DNA of 64,000 bases, from NCBI GenBank assembly GCA_963281255.1, contig OY725505.1:1612001-1676000 (forward strand), read 5' to 3'. A program made the translations under genes and the position numbers. Source of the DNA: Aphrocallistes beatrix (taxonomy: Eukaryota > Porifera > Hexactinellida > Sceptrulophora > Aphrocallistidae). The notes under the pieces are model-generated. The model saw only the letters and a list, made by a program, of their open reading frames with translations. It was not told the origin of the DNA and ran no database searches. Below, piece after piece: positions 55,331-64,000 of this stretch. How positions within the stretch are numbered: position 1 is the stretch's first letter; each line of letters opens with the position of its first letter.

Positions 55331-55704
55331 CAGTGGAACCTGTATATAATGGCCACCCAAGGGACTTGACAAAATTGGCCGTTATACACAGGTGACCGTT
55401 ATATACAGGTGATTGTCTTAACCCTATCTATAATGAAACATAGTAACTACATGTAATTCCAATACTTGAAGTAATTACATGAAACTTGTTTATTATTCCT
55501 AACATGTCCTAAAATAAACACATAAAAAGGTGATGGTCGTTATTGATAGGTGGTGGCCGTTATAGACAGGTAGTGGCCGTTATAGACAGGTGATGGCCGT
55601 TATACACAGTTTTAGGGTCAGTATGGGACTACAAAAAGGTGGCCGCTGGCCGCGTTGAGCAGGTGACCGCTATAGACAGGTGACCGTTAAAGCAGGTTCG
55701 ACTG
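55331..55704. mobile_element. pogo-type MITE (GGCCGTTATA word)
   Basis: Opens CAGTGGAACCTGTATATAAT and closes AGCAGGTTCGACTG; TA on both sides. The words GGCCGTTATA(G/C)ACAGGT recur about eight times. 374 bp. Confidence 0.85.
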
Positions 55705-56636
55705 TATACTGTCCTCTAAGATAAATCTGAGATTACTTTTGTAATTGAACCCCAGATTACTACTTAATAATCCGAAATTAATCCTGAGACAGATAGGTGA
55801 GTAATTCATTTAAAACTATTTAAATTTCCTATTCCTATGTCATGACACTGGGATGAAAACTGGGGGAATCTGTTTTTATGCAGTTCTAATTTATATTTTC
55901 ACGAATTGAAAATAAATGGCTAAAAATGGATACTTTGTTACCTTAAAGGATCTTCAAATTCCCAAACTTTAGCTCGAACAAGTATAGGTTCCTTAGCAAT
56001 GATAGCATACATTTACTCTACTATAGTACAATATAGCGTTTGGACTCAAAGAAATGATTTTACCCTTAATGTACGTACTGCCTCGGATCGCTGATCAGAA
56101 AAAATGCCCCAATTCAACTCTGCGAATGTATTAGCAATCTCTTTTTACTGCAGTTCATAGTAAATGTCTTCTATCATGATTGGCGATGTACTTTATCTGT
56201 CTTCTCGTTCCTGGAAATTCTATTTGGCCAAATTGCACCAAATTTGGACCATATATTTGTTGGAGATTTGAACCTGCGGCCAAATTCTGAAAAATCACAC
56301 CTTTTCGCAAAAATGTATTCACCAATCAGAATGCAGGAAATTACCATTAGCATTGTTATTGATTTTATTAATTACTAAGGATTATTCCTAATTCAATGAA
56401 AATAATAAGTTTGAATTACTCTCTAGCCAACTGTAAGGATAAATCTTATTTTCACATCTAATTTAAAATGTGACAAATTTACTAACCAAAGAATTTCAGG
56501 GTTTTATTTAGTCACTTCGAAAATCTTTCATTCGCTCCAAATTGATGTGTTAGTATCTTAGTATGAACTGATTAAGGTTTGTAATTTCTCAGGTCTTAAA
56601 ACATGTCGAAGTCATTTACAATTGTTATTAATTAGA
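55705..56636. other. Intron sequence, nothing recognised
   Basis: About 0.9 kb without a recognised repeat or frame. Confidence 0.5.
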
Positions 56637-57128
56637 CAAGCGCGCTTCGCTTGCTTGCGCTGCGCGGCTGGCGGACACTTTGTGTCCGCCGGAGGCTCCC
56701 TTCGGTCGCCTGGGGTCACATTGGTTAATTATAAGGGAGATAGCATCTCTAAATATGTCTGTCCTACTGTTATAATCGATATTACTCGAAAAATCACCAA
56801 ATTTGTGAATTTAAAAATTTTTGATGCGTAATGATGACGTCATAACAAAGTGATGAGTCATCATTTTTTGATGATAGTTGCATCATATGTTATGTATGTT
56901 AGTATACATATTCTATTAAAGTTTCAGCCTTCTATCTCCTATAATGGCTGAGGTATACTCGAATAACTGTGTTGCTTAACTTTTAAAAATGTGACAATGA
57001 CGTCATAATTCCATGATGAGTCGACATTTTGCTCTGAGCTCAGAACTTACTGGAGCCATAGCCAAAAGACTCCCACATGCCAAAAATCAGCCTTCTACGC
57101 CTGGCAGTTTCTTCAATCAATTCGTTAC

Positions 57129-57164
<36 letters not shown>

Positions 57165-57189
57165 AATAATCGAGTTTTAATAGTAAGGA
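56637..57189 (-). mobile_element. Helitron-like unit V (both ends, best preserved)
   Basis: In reverse: 3' end CAAGCGCGCTTCGCTTGC, hairpin GGCGGACAC-TTT-GTGTCCGCC, two intact TGACGTCA sites (near 56835 and 56998), a TA tract and the 5' end closing GTTTTAATAGTAAGGA. The flanking host bases are A and T. 553 bp. Confidence 0.9.
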
Positions 57190-57935
57190 TAATTTTATAT
57201 TTCAACCCAATTTATCCAGAGGTTCTGATTAGCTTGTGAACTATCCGATTAACGACTCTTTTTTTGTCTAGATTATTTAAGTATTTATAATTAATAAATT
57301 ATTTCCGTTAGTTTACCGTTAGTTTAAATATTATCCAATTCGAAAGGTGTCATCAGGGGACAAAAAAACATCTCGATATCTAATAGCTGATAATCATATG
57401 TTTCTGACACTACAAAATGACAATGTATTTAGAATACTTGTACTAAGAGATTCACGTAATTGGTGCTGTAAATTTTAAATAAATATATTGCCTTAAATTT
57501 ATGAAGGTTTGAAGTTTTTAATGTACATATATTTACTAGATGCATTTTTTATTATTCAAATGTTTTCATATATTAGTATTGTAATGAGTTTTTAACATCT
57601 AAGATTTAATTTTTTTAAAGGCTTGACATCCTCAACATCCTATTAATCACTTCATAATGTATATTTTTATTATTAATCCAATCTAAAAGAGAAAATTGAC
57701 TGATTTCGAATGAAAATTTCCATTAACTTTTAATTCCCTTTTTATATAAACTGTGTATGTTTTCTAAGGAAGGTTTCGAAGCAAACTCCTTTTCTCGTCA
57801 TTTGTTTTTAATATAGATCGCATATGATTAAATTTTATATCTTATATAATCATAGTTTAAATAATAGGAAATAAAATGTCCTATCTTAAAGTTTTTTTGT
57901 CAGCACTTAGCACATTTAGCTTTCATTGTTTTTAG
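57190..57935. other. Intron sequence, nothing recognised
   Basis: AT-rich run ending in the acceptor tract of the next exon. Confidence 0.5.
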
Positions 57936-58217
57936 ATAATTTTGATAAGGGAAAAATGTGGGAATTATCTATTGAACAAGCTAAGAAATTAGTTCATCAT
58001 TATGAAAAATCTTCTTTCGATTACGAAAAGTTGAGTAGAACATATGAACAAATTGGCTCTTTTTTCTCAAAAATACTAAAAGAAGTTCGACCCAATCCTG
58101 AATATTTCAGAGTTGCTTTTTATGGGAGAGGTTTTCCAAAATTTATACAGAATTCTCAATTCATCTATAGAGGTCTAGACTTTGAAAATCTACAGAGTTT
58201 CAATGATAGATTATCAA
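57936..58217 (+). CDS. Dock: DOCK-family GEF, DHR-2 exon (lobe A/B)
   Basis: The acceptor TTGTTTTTAG precedes; the perfect donor GTAAGT follows. It encodes about 94 residues: (D)NFDKGKMWELSIEQAKKL, then SSFDYEKLSRTYEQIGSFF, RPNPEYFRVAFYGRGFP and FIYRGLDFENLQSFNDRL. DOCK1 reads YFDKGKMWEEAI, MFDYEQLSELLKKQAQFY, RPKPDYFAVGYYGQGFP and FIYRGKEYERREDFEARL. FDKGKMWE favours the DOCK-A subgroup; DOCK3/4 have FDRGKCWE here. Differences from the usual pattern (A-V-G-Y to R-V-A-F, Q to R) suggest a diverged lineage but no loss of fold. One base of the last codon is left for the next exon. Confidence 0.96.
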
Positions 58218-58909
58218 GTAAGTAACTATTTTTAATTAAATTTAGATTCTTACTATTTAGGCTTCTGTATTCTTGATTTAGTAATATTAATTCAATTACA
58301 CATCGATTATTGAGTAAAATTACTGAAATACTCCCTAAAGCTACGACATGTATCTAAATATGAGAAATAATGATACGACACCATGATTGCATGCTGTGTG
58401 AAAATGCCTGAGTTTTACGTATAATGTTGTCGTTTTTTTATTAGATTCAATTATAAGATGTCCTGATCCAATGCTGTAATTACTCTGACTACTTAAGTGG
58501 GAAGGTGTGAATGCTAGTCATTATCGCACAGCACCTTGTTGATTAATCAATGGATAACTTTATATTATTAAGTTATGCTATAAGGGTCGTAGGAGCAGGA
58601 ACAGGATAGGTGTGCCATAATCATTAGAACAATGGTCACAAATGTCTGGCCTAAATACGGTACCCGAAAAATGAAGCGGTACGAGCACCACCTATGCCAC
58701 GGGGAGAATACTTCTACGCACCGGCGGACCTGTCCCGCACCTGCTCCTAATATCCTGTTTATTACAGTAACTAAGACATGTGTATGGCATAATTTGATCA
58801 TATTAAACTATCCAGTTATTAATCAACATGGTACTGTGCGATGATGACTTGCGTTCACACTTTCCTACCTAATTAGCGAATAAATTGGATCTTTAAATCT
58901 TACAATTAA
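58218..58909. other. Intron sequence, nothing recognised
   Basis: Ends with the TTAA target (58906-58909) of the next element. Confidence 0.5.
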
Positions 58910-60841
58910 GGATACCGCCCTCGAAAAACATCGCAAAACATTTAAAAAAATTGTGAAATTTTTTATTGTCAATTCCATCGGATTATTGAGTAGTCTACCA
59001 TCTAATCGTACTTGTTGGACGGTATTTATTTTGATATTCTAGAACTGGGCACCTAAAGCTCAGGCGTACTAAAAATCGGAAAGTTATTCGTGATTTTGCG
59101 GGGCATTCATCAATTATTTTCTAACTTATGTGATATTTTTTCAATTACTATACGAACCTCAAAATGGTTTTGGCCCCTTTAAATATTATAAAACAGATGA
59201 ATTTAGAAAAAGAGGCACCTGAAATCCAATCAAAAATATCTTTATGAGGGACTTCATTTCTAAAATGCTCGGGAAATGGCCGTTGTGATATTAGCTATTG
59301 TGTATAGAAAAAAATTCTGAACATTTAAAAAAAAAGTTTGTTCAGATCGGACCATTAGTTCGTAAGTTATAGTATATTGTAGGTAAAGTTCGGACATCAA
59401 ACCACTCTATGGCCCCCAAAGTGCTCGATGTCAATGCTTAAAAACTATTGAAGATATATAATCTATAATAATCTTAAATGAAAGGATATATATGATAATA
59501 TATAGGTTCCTCAAACATCTCTTTGTCAAAAAGTAAATATTTCTAGACTAATCATCGTTTTTGTTGTAATACAAATTCTATGGAGAACTTTGAATATATT
59601 AGAAAATGGTGAATCTTGTCATGAAATAAGTTCCCAAAAGTAGCTATTATACTCAAAAAACAATGCAATAGTCACTAGCAATGTATACAGAAACTTTGAA
59701 GCACCCAACATGATTATTTTGGAAGTTCAAATCATTTATCTCCAAATTTTAGTCAAAGCCCCCCCATTTATGGTCCAAAAACAGATTCCTCCATATCTCG
59801 GGAAATATACACCAAAATTCTTAGCTCTCAATTCCTAATATACTTTTCAAGACGGTATATATCTGATTCTTAAATAATAAATGTACTACATGGAATGGAA
59901 TGCTAAGTTTCAAATTTTTATCACGTGATGACGTAGCATTTTTCGAAAATCCTAACTTGAAAACTAAAAGTCGTAGACTCTCGCTCTAACTTCCTAATAT
60001 ACTTTTTGGTAGCTCTTTATTCATTCTAAACCGATGAATTATACATTGTACTGCTAGGAATATGATTTACATTCCCTAATTGGTTCAAAATATTCGGGGT
60101 TAGGGGCCTCAAGGTAATTTGTGAATTTTCAGTATAATTTTGCTATTTTCACCAAAATCTGTTGGAATACATCTAATTAATTAGTATACACGCGATTAAA
60201 TGTCCATGGATGCTTTTATTTTTCGTTAATAGCTCATTTTACATCGTTCTTACAATCAAAACTTCAAATCCCTATATCTCGGGACTTTAAAATTCCAAAA
60301 TTGACCGTCTTTCAAAAATGTTAACTCAAAATTGCTTTGAGATAGAGGTTTGAAAATTTCAGGAGTTGTTCCATATCATTAGGCGATGAGCGTAGGACCA
60401 CTCAATTTTTGATATTTTATAAATTTGTGATTTTATTGCTGATTTGCAAAGAAAATCGGACTTTTTTCGCCGTTTTTTGGCTCTTTTTATTCGGACACCG
60501 ATAAAATTTACAATTTTTAAAATTTTAACTTTCTTTTGGTCCTATGAAGTGGCAAATATGATAGACTATCTATGAATAAATTTTCGAAGCATTTGATCCA
60601 AACATGTGCTTTAAAAAAATCACAGAGTGCAGGAGGGCTTACCATTAAGATGTGCTAGAGAAAAACGGAAAAAACCGACTTTGAGACGCTGTAATTCAAA
60701 AACTAGAAATGTGAACTAAAAACTGTTTGGCATGTCTCAATATTTTTAATTGCACTACCTGCCCACGCTTAACATCTTATATATCTCTATTCGTGATATA
60801 TGCTGTAAGCCAAACCTATGGATTTTTCACGGGCGGTATCC
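58910..60841 (+). mobile_element. TTAA-flanked inverted-repeat element (1.9-kb copy)
   Basis: Begins GGATACCGCCCTCGAAAAAC and ends TTTCACGGGCGGTATCC, with TTAA on both sides (58906-58909, 60842-60845). Both ends match the short copy at 5369-5877 in reverse. The interior has no frame above 60 codons. It carries repeated plain-language-like phrases such as ATATCTCGGGA and CTCTCGCTCTAACTTCC at several places, hinting at degenerate internal duplication. Confidence 0.8.
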
Positions 60842-60845
60842 TTAA

Positions 60846-62246
60846 CTTCTGTTTTAAAATAACCCCGAACAAATATATGATTTTATTGTAATAAAGCCAT
60901 AAAAATAATTTCAGTCTTAATTTATCCCGGAATGAAATTTATAAATTGACTAATTTGTTTCGGGTGGAACCTATTTACAACTTAAATAAACATTGCGTCA
61001 CAGATCCCGAGATGGACGCCACTTCAGATGAATCTTACTGAAGTAAATATTTTGGATATAACTCTTTCTGTTTTTAATCATGACAAACGATTGCCCAAAG
61101 TCAATTTTTAATTAATAATTCGATCACATTGGCTCATAGTCTATGAATATCTATTTTCTGTTGAGTTATGAATTTTGACGGTAAGTTAGGGGTGCATATA
61201 TGCGTTTGATAGCTCATTTCACCATTTGCAAAGCCGAATGGCTAGGAAATAACTTTCTTCGTTTTGTTTTTAATTATGCTAGGGTGTTAATTTTTTTCTG
61301 TATTAGCAGGCGCATTCTAATGTCAATGTTAGATAAAAAGCTTGAATAATAATCCTCTATAGTATATCATCATGTGATTTTTATCCGTAAAAATGATAAA
61401 CTGATGATTTCTATCAATTTAGTCAAAAGTAAATAATTGGTGAAGTTAGTAGTAACTTTCATCAAAATAATAATATTTCAGATTTAGCACTAGTTCCCTT
61501 CAAACTCCTCCCTACAATTTTCTTCTTTTCTAAATCGGTCTAACAGCTTTTTTTGAACAAATACCCCAAGGTACCAAATATACTATTAAACATTGCTAAT
61601 CGGAGATTGGTCGCAAGAACTTCCAATTTAGACCACACAAATTTATATCTGAATATTGGATCATAAATGCTTAATAATTGCTTCAGATTAATATATGATT
61701 AAAATCCACACATACTTGTATTTACTCTGCTTTGAATATTGACGCCATTAAATTTTGATACTCATTTACTAGCTGACACAAAGCCTTATTTTGGTCTAGT
61801 GCTACCTCGTGACAAAATACCTCATTATGATAGATCACACAGCCTTATTCCTAAAAATCCAATTAGCTTACACATCTAATTGGAAATTTTGTATGTTTGG
61901 TCAAGAGAATTCTAGCCTACGCTCCCTGGACAAATGTATTCGTACACCACAATATTTTCCATCTAAACTGTTATACGTACTACTAATTCATTTGTGAAGA
62001 GTCAATAACTGGACGTGATGGGCACAATTGGATGGTATTTTTGGCCTCAGAGGATAGTCATTACTTAGAAAAAGTCAATGGGATACTTTGTGTAAAAATG
62101 CTGTTGCCCAGTGTTATCATTATAGTCACAAGCCTTTTTAGAGTGCAACTGGTGTCGTTATCAAATATGAAAGTATTTCTTTCCCAAATCCATACGAATT
62201 GACTGTCAAACCTGGAAAAACTGACAATAATCTGATTTAGGTCTGA
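60846..62246. other. Intron sequence, nothing recognised
   Basis: About 1.4 kb without a recognised element; a 62-codon frame at 61809 matches nothing known to me. Confidence 0.45.
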
Positions 62247-62310
62247 TTTTGCTCAGTTTAGGTCATATCTTGAAATCCACAAAACTATGCCTTCAATTTT
62301 GATCTTATTT
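62247..62310 (+). mobile_element. Scrap of the long-TIR (MULE-like) family, inner arm
   Basis: TCAGTTTAGGTCATATCTTG then AAATCCACAAAACTATG resembles 16018-16060 in forward orientation, facing the reverse arm at 63070-63530. Confidence 0.4.
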
Positions 62311-62468
62311 GATATCCAATTGACTTCCTTTAGAGCAATAATATAATTTCCACGTCTAGAATCAATGGTTAACGAGTTATTAGACAATTTATCAATTTGG
62401 TAACATTTGGTAATTTGTCTAACTTGGATACCATGGAACTTGTAAACCATTGAAACCACTACGTAGTA

Positions 62469-63042
62469 CAGTACACCTTCGGTTATCCGAACACCTCCGT
62501 TTGTTAGCTCAAAGATTGGTGTTCGGATAAGTGAAATCGTTCGGATAAGCGAAATACGTATTTTACGCTCTTAAATGCACATGTACCAACTTAGATGTTA
62601 TTAAAGAACGTATTATGATTCGAATACTACTTACACGTATGTATAGCCAAACAAATACGCACAATTTTGGAACATACATTTTTAAGGAATTGATTTATTA
62701 AACCATATTCGTAGTTCCTAAATTATGCGAAACGATTATATTAGACCCATATTTACTATTTATTTACAGTCGAATATCTCCAATTACGAAATACTAGCAA
62801 CATAGTTATCTGAACACATCATTTCAGTTATCTGAACACATCATTTCAGTTATCCGAACACATTATTTCAGCTATCCGAACACATTATTTCAGTTATCCG
62901 AACACATTATTTCAGTTATCCGGACACATTATTTTCACAAATTCAATTGGAAAGTATTTGATAAAATGAGTGGTACTCGAACACACTGTTCGGATAATCG
63001 AGGTGTCGGATAATCGAGGTTCGGATAATCGAGGGTCAACTG
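62469..63042. mobile_element. pogo-type MITE (TTATCCGAAC word), copy 2 (reverse)
   Basis: Opens CAGTACACCTTCGGTTATCC and closes AATCGAGGGTCAACTG before TA. Reverse complement of 50877-51390 through most of its length, with six tandem units near 62815-62940. Confidence 0.9.
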
Positions 63043-63069
63043 TAATTATATTATCGCTTTATAGGAAGT

Positions 63070-63530
63070 AGTATATTTGCTATCAAACAAGATCAAATTT
63101 TAATGCACAGTTGTTGCGGTTTTCAAGATATCACCTCAATTGAGCAAAATGCGTTTCCATTGCAACGCTGGAATGTAGCAACATTTCATGAAAAATGTCA
63201 AATCTTTCTCATCAACTCATTCACAGCTCAGTTCTTTGCGAAAATTTATAATAAAAAATCTTAGAAGTGCCCGTAAACAGCATCTGAAAATCACTCAAAT
63301 TGTCACAAATATAACCTATTGCGCAATACTATGGTGACTAATCTAAATTTTAACACAGTTATCGATACTGTGACATCACATTTATGTATGCTGGTATTAC
63401 ATTTCTTAGCTCCATAGTCCATGGTTGATTATTTTAAGCAGCTAATTTCTTCGTTCTAACATCTTCTACCGAATTCCTAATCCAAATTCCTAAAGTTACT
63501 GTTAGACCTTATATGCAGTAGTAAGCGATG
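63070..63530 (-). mobile_element. Arm of the long-TIR (MULE-like) family
   Basis: From GTTGTTGCGGTTTTCAAGAT through TGGAATGTAGCAACATTTCA and ATGGTGACTAATCTAAATTT to CCTTATATGCAGTAG, matching 49640-50050. Confidence 0.7.
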
Positions 63531-63823
63531 TCTTTATTATAATATTGATGCGATAAAATTCGCCCTTGTGACTTCTCTTCGAGCAACATCACTCTATTTT
63601 CAACCCAATTTCATAATATAAGTAAAGATTTAAAAGCATATATTTCGGTTATATGCAGCTTTTAGAGATTTAAGTGGGGAATGAGAAAGTTGTTTAGCTC
63701 TTTACTCAAAACATTCCTGTTTCGACATTTTTAAAAATCAACCCATTTTACGAATATTACCGGTTTGATCATTTTATTCCATAAAAATATCATTTTATTC
63801 AAACTGACTTTGTACAATTATAG
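63531..63823. other. Intron sequence, nothing recognised
   Basis: Spacer before the last exon in the window; ends in a short acceptor tract (TGTACAATTATAG). Confidence 0.5.
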
Positions 63824-63974
63824 ATGAATTTCCGGATGCAAAGATTATGAAAACACTTAGTTACCCTAAAAGCGATATTCTTGAAAGCCCTGATCAGTAT
63901 TTGCAATCTTGTAAAGTTGATCCTATTCCAGAAAAAGAAAATTTTGATGAAAATGTAAATCAGAAGATACAAGG
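63824..63974 (+). CDS. Dock: DOCK-family GEF, DHR-2 exon (lobe B), last exon in the window
   Basis: The acceptor ACAATTATAG precedes and the donor GTATGT follows. It encodes about 50 residues: (N)EFPDAKIMKTLSYPKSD, ILESPDQYLQSCKVDPIP, NVNQKIQG. DOCK1 reads QFPNAEKMKTTSPPGDD, IKNSPGQYIQCFTVKP and PVSEQIVSFY at this place. The P-G-x-D loop of the family (PPGDD) is altered to YPKSD here. The first two bases join the base left by the previous exon to give asparagine. The exon ends after two bases of a codon, so the reading continues past the window. The downstream lobe C with the nucleotide-sensor loop is not included. Confidence 0.94.
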
Positions 63975-64000
63975 GTATGTTTGTTTGCTGTTTCTTATTC

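Noticed and set aside
58910-60841. Assignment of the TTAA-flanked element to piggyBac
   Set aside because: The target fits but the terminal bases do not, and no transposase frame is present; left unclassified.

Overview
The window looks like one stretch of a repeat-packed arthropod-type nuclear genome. It is AT-rich, has canonical GT-AG introns, and nearly every transposon family in it is a DNA transposon (Tc1/mariner, pogo, Harbinger, MULE-like, hAT-like, Helitron-like), plus one L2/CR1-type LINE. The style of the mariner/Tc1 copies makes me suspect a copepod such as a sea louse. That is an inference from memory and was not tested.

The only host gene I can support is a DOCK-family guanine-nucleotide exchange factor on the + strand (DOCK-A type: DOCK1/2/5, fly myoblast city). 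Six exons are visible (24796-25121, 40446-40636, 43987-44107, 52916-53094, 57936-58217, 63824-63974). Their splice phases join without a break (2/1/2/1/1/2) and give about 416 codons, running from the helical region before DHR-2 into the DHR-2 (DOCKER) domain. The gene continues beyond the right edge. The first 24.8 kb is presumably an upstream intron or flank of the same gene; I found no exon there.

Everything else is intronic or flanking repeat. Layout: 1-6 kb holds two Harbinger copies (one with a Myb/SANT-like gene) and an old mariner. 6.4-9.2 kb holds a pogo element split by a Helitron-like unit, then a hAT-like MITE inside another inverted-repeat element. 9.7-15.1 kb holds a Tc1-type MITE and a 5'-truncated LINE. 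15-24.5 kb holds Helitron-like units, a Tc1, two related mariners and a long fold-back element. 25-35 kb holds Helitron-like units, Tc1 remains, LINE fragments and two large inverted repeats. 36-44 kb is mostly Helitron-like units carrying nested MITEs. 44-50.5 kb holds a microsatellite, a Tc1 interrupted by a MITE, and a probable MULE with terminal inverted repeats of about 305 bp. 50.9-64 kb holds several pogo-type MITEs, a small Ty3/gypsy-like fossil, and a 1.9-kb TTAA-flanked element.

The dominant repeat is a short, apparently non-autonomous Helitron-like family (about two dozen copies or pieces). It starts TCCTTACTATTAAAAC, ends in CTTG after three GC-rich hairpins, and sits between host A and T in all five copies with both ends intact. 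A second theme is a set of at least nine pogo-type inverted-repeat families. They share a CAGT-opening end and reiterate their own terminal word internally. No rRNA, tRNA or CRISPR array was seen.
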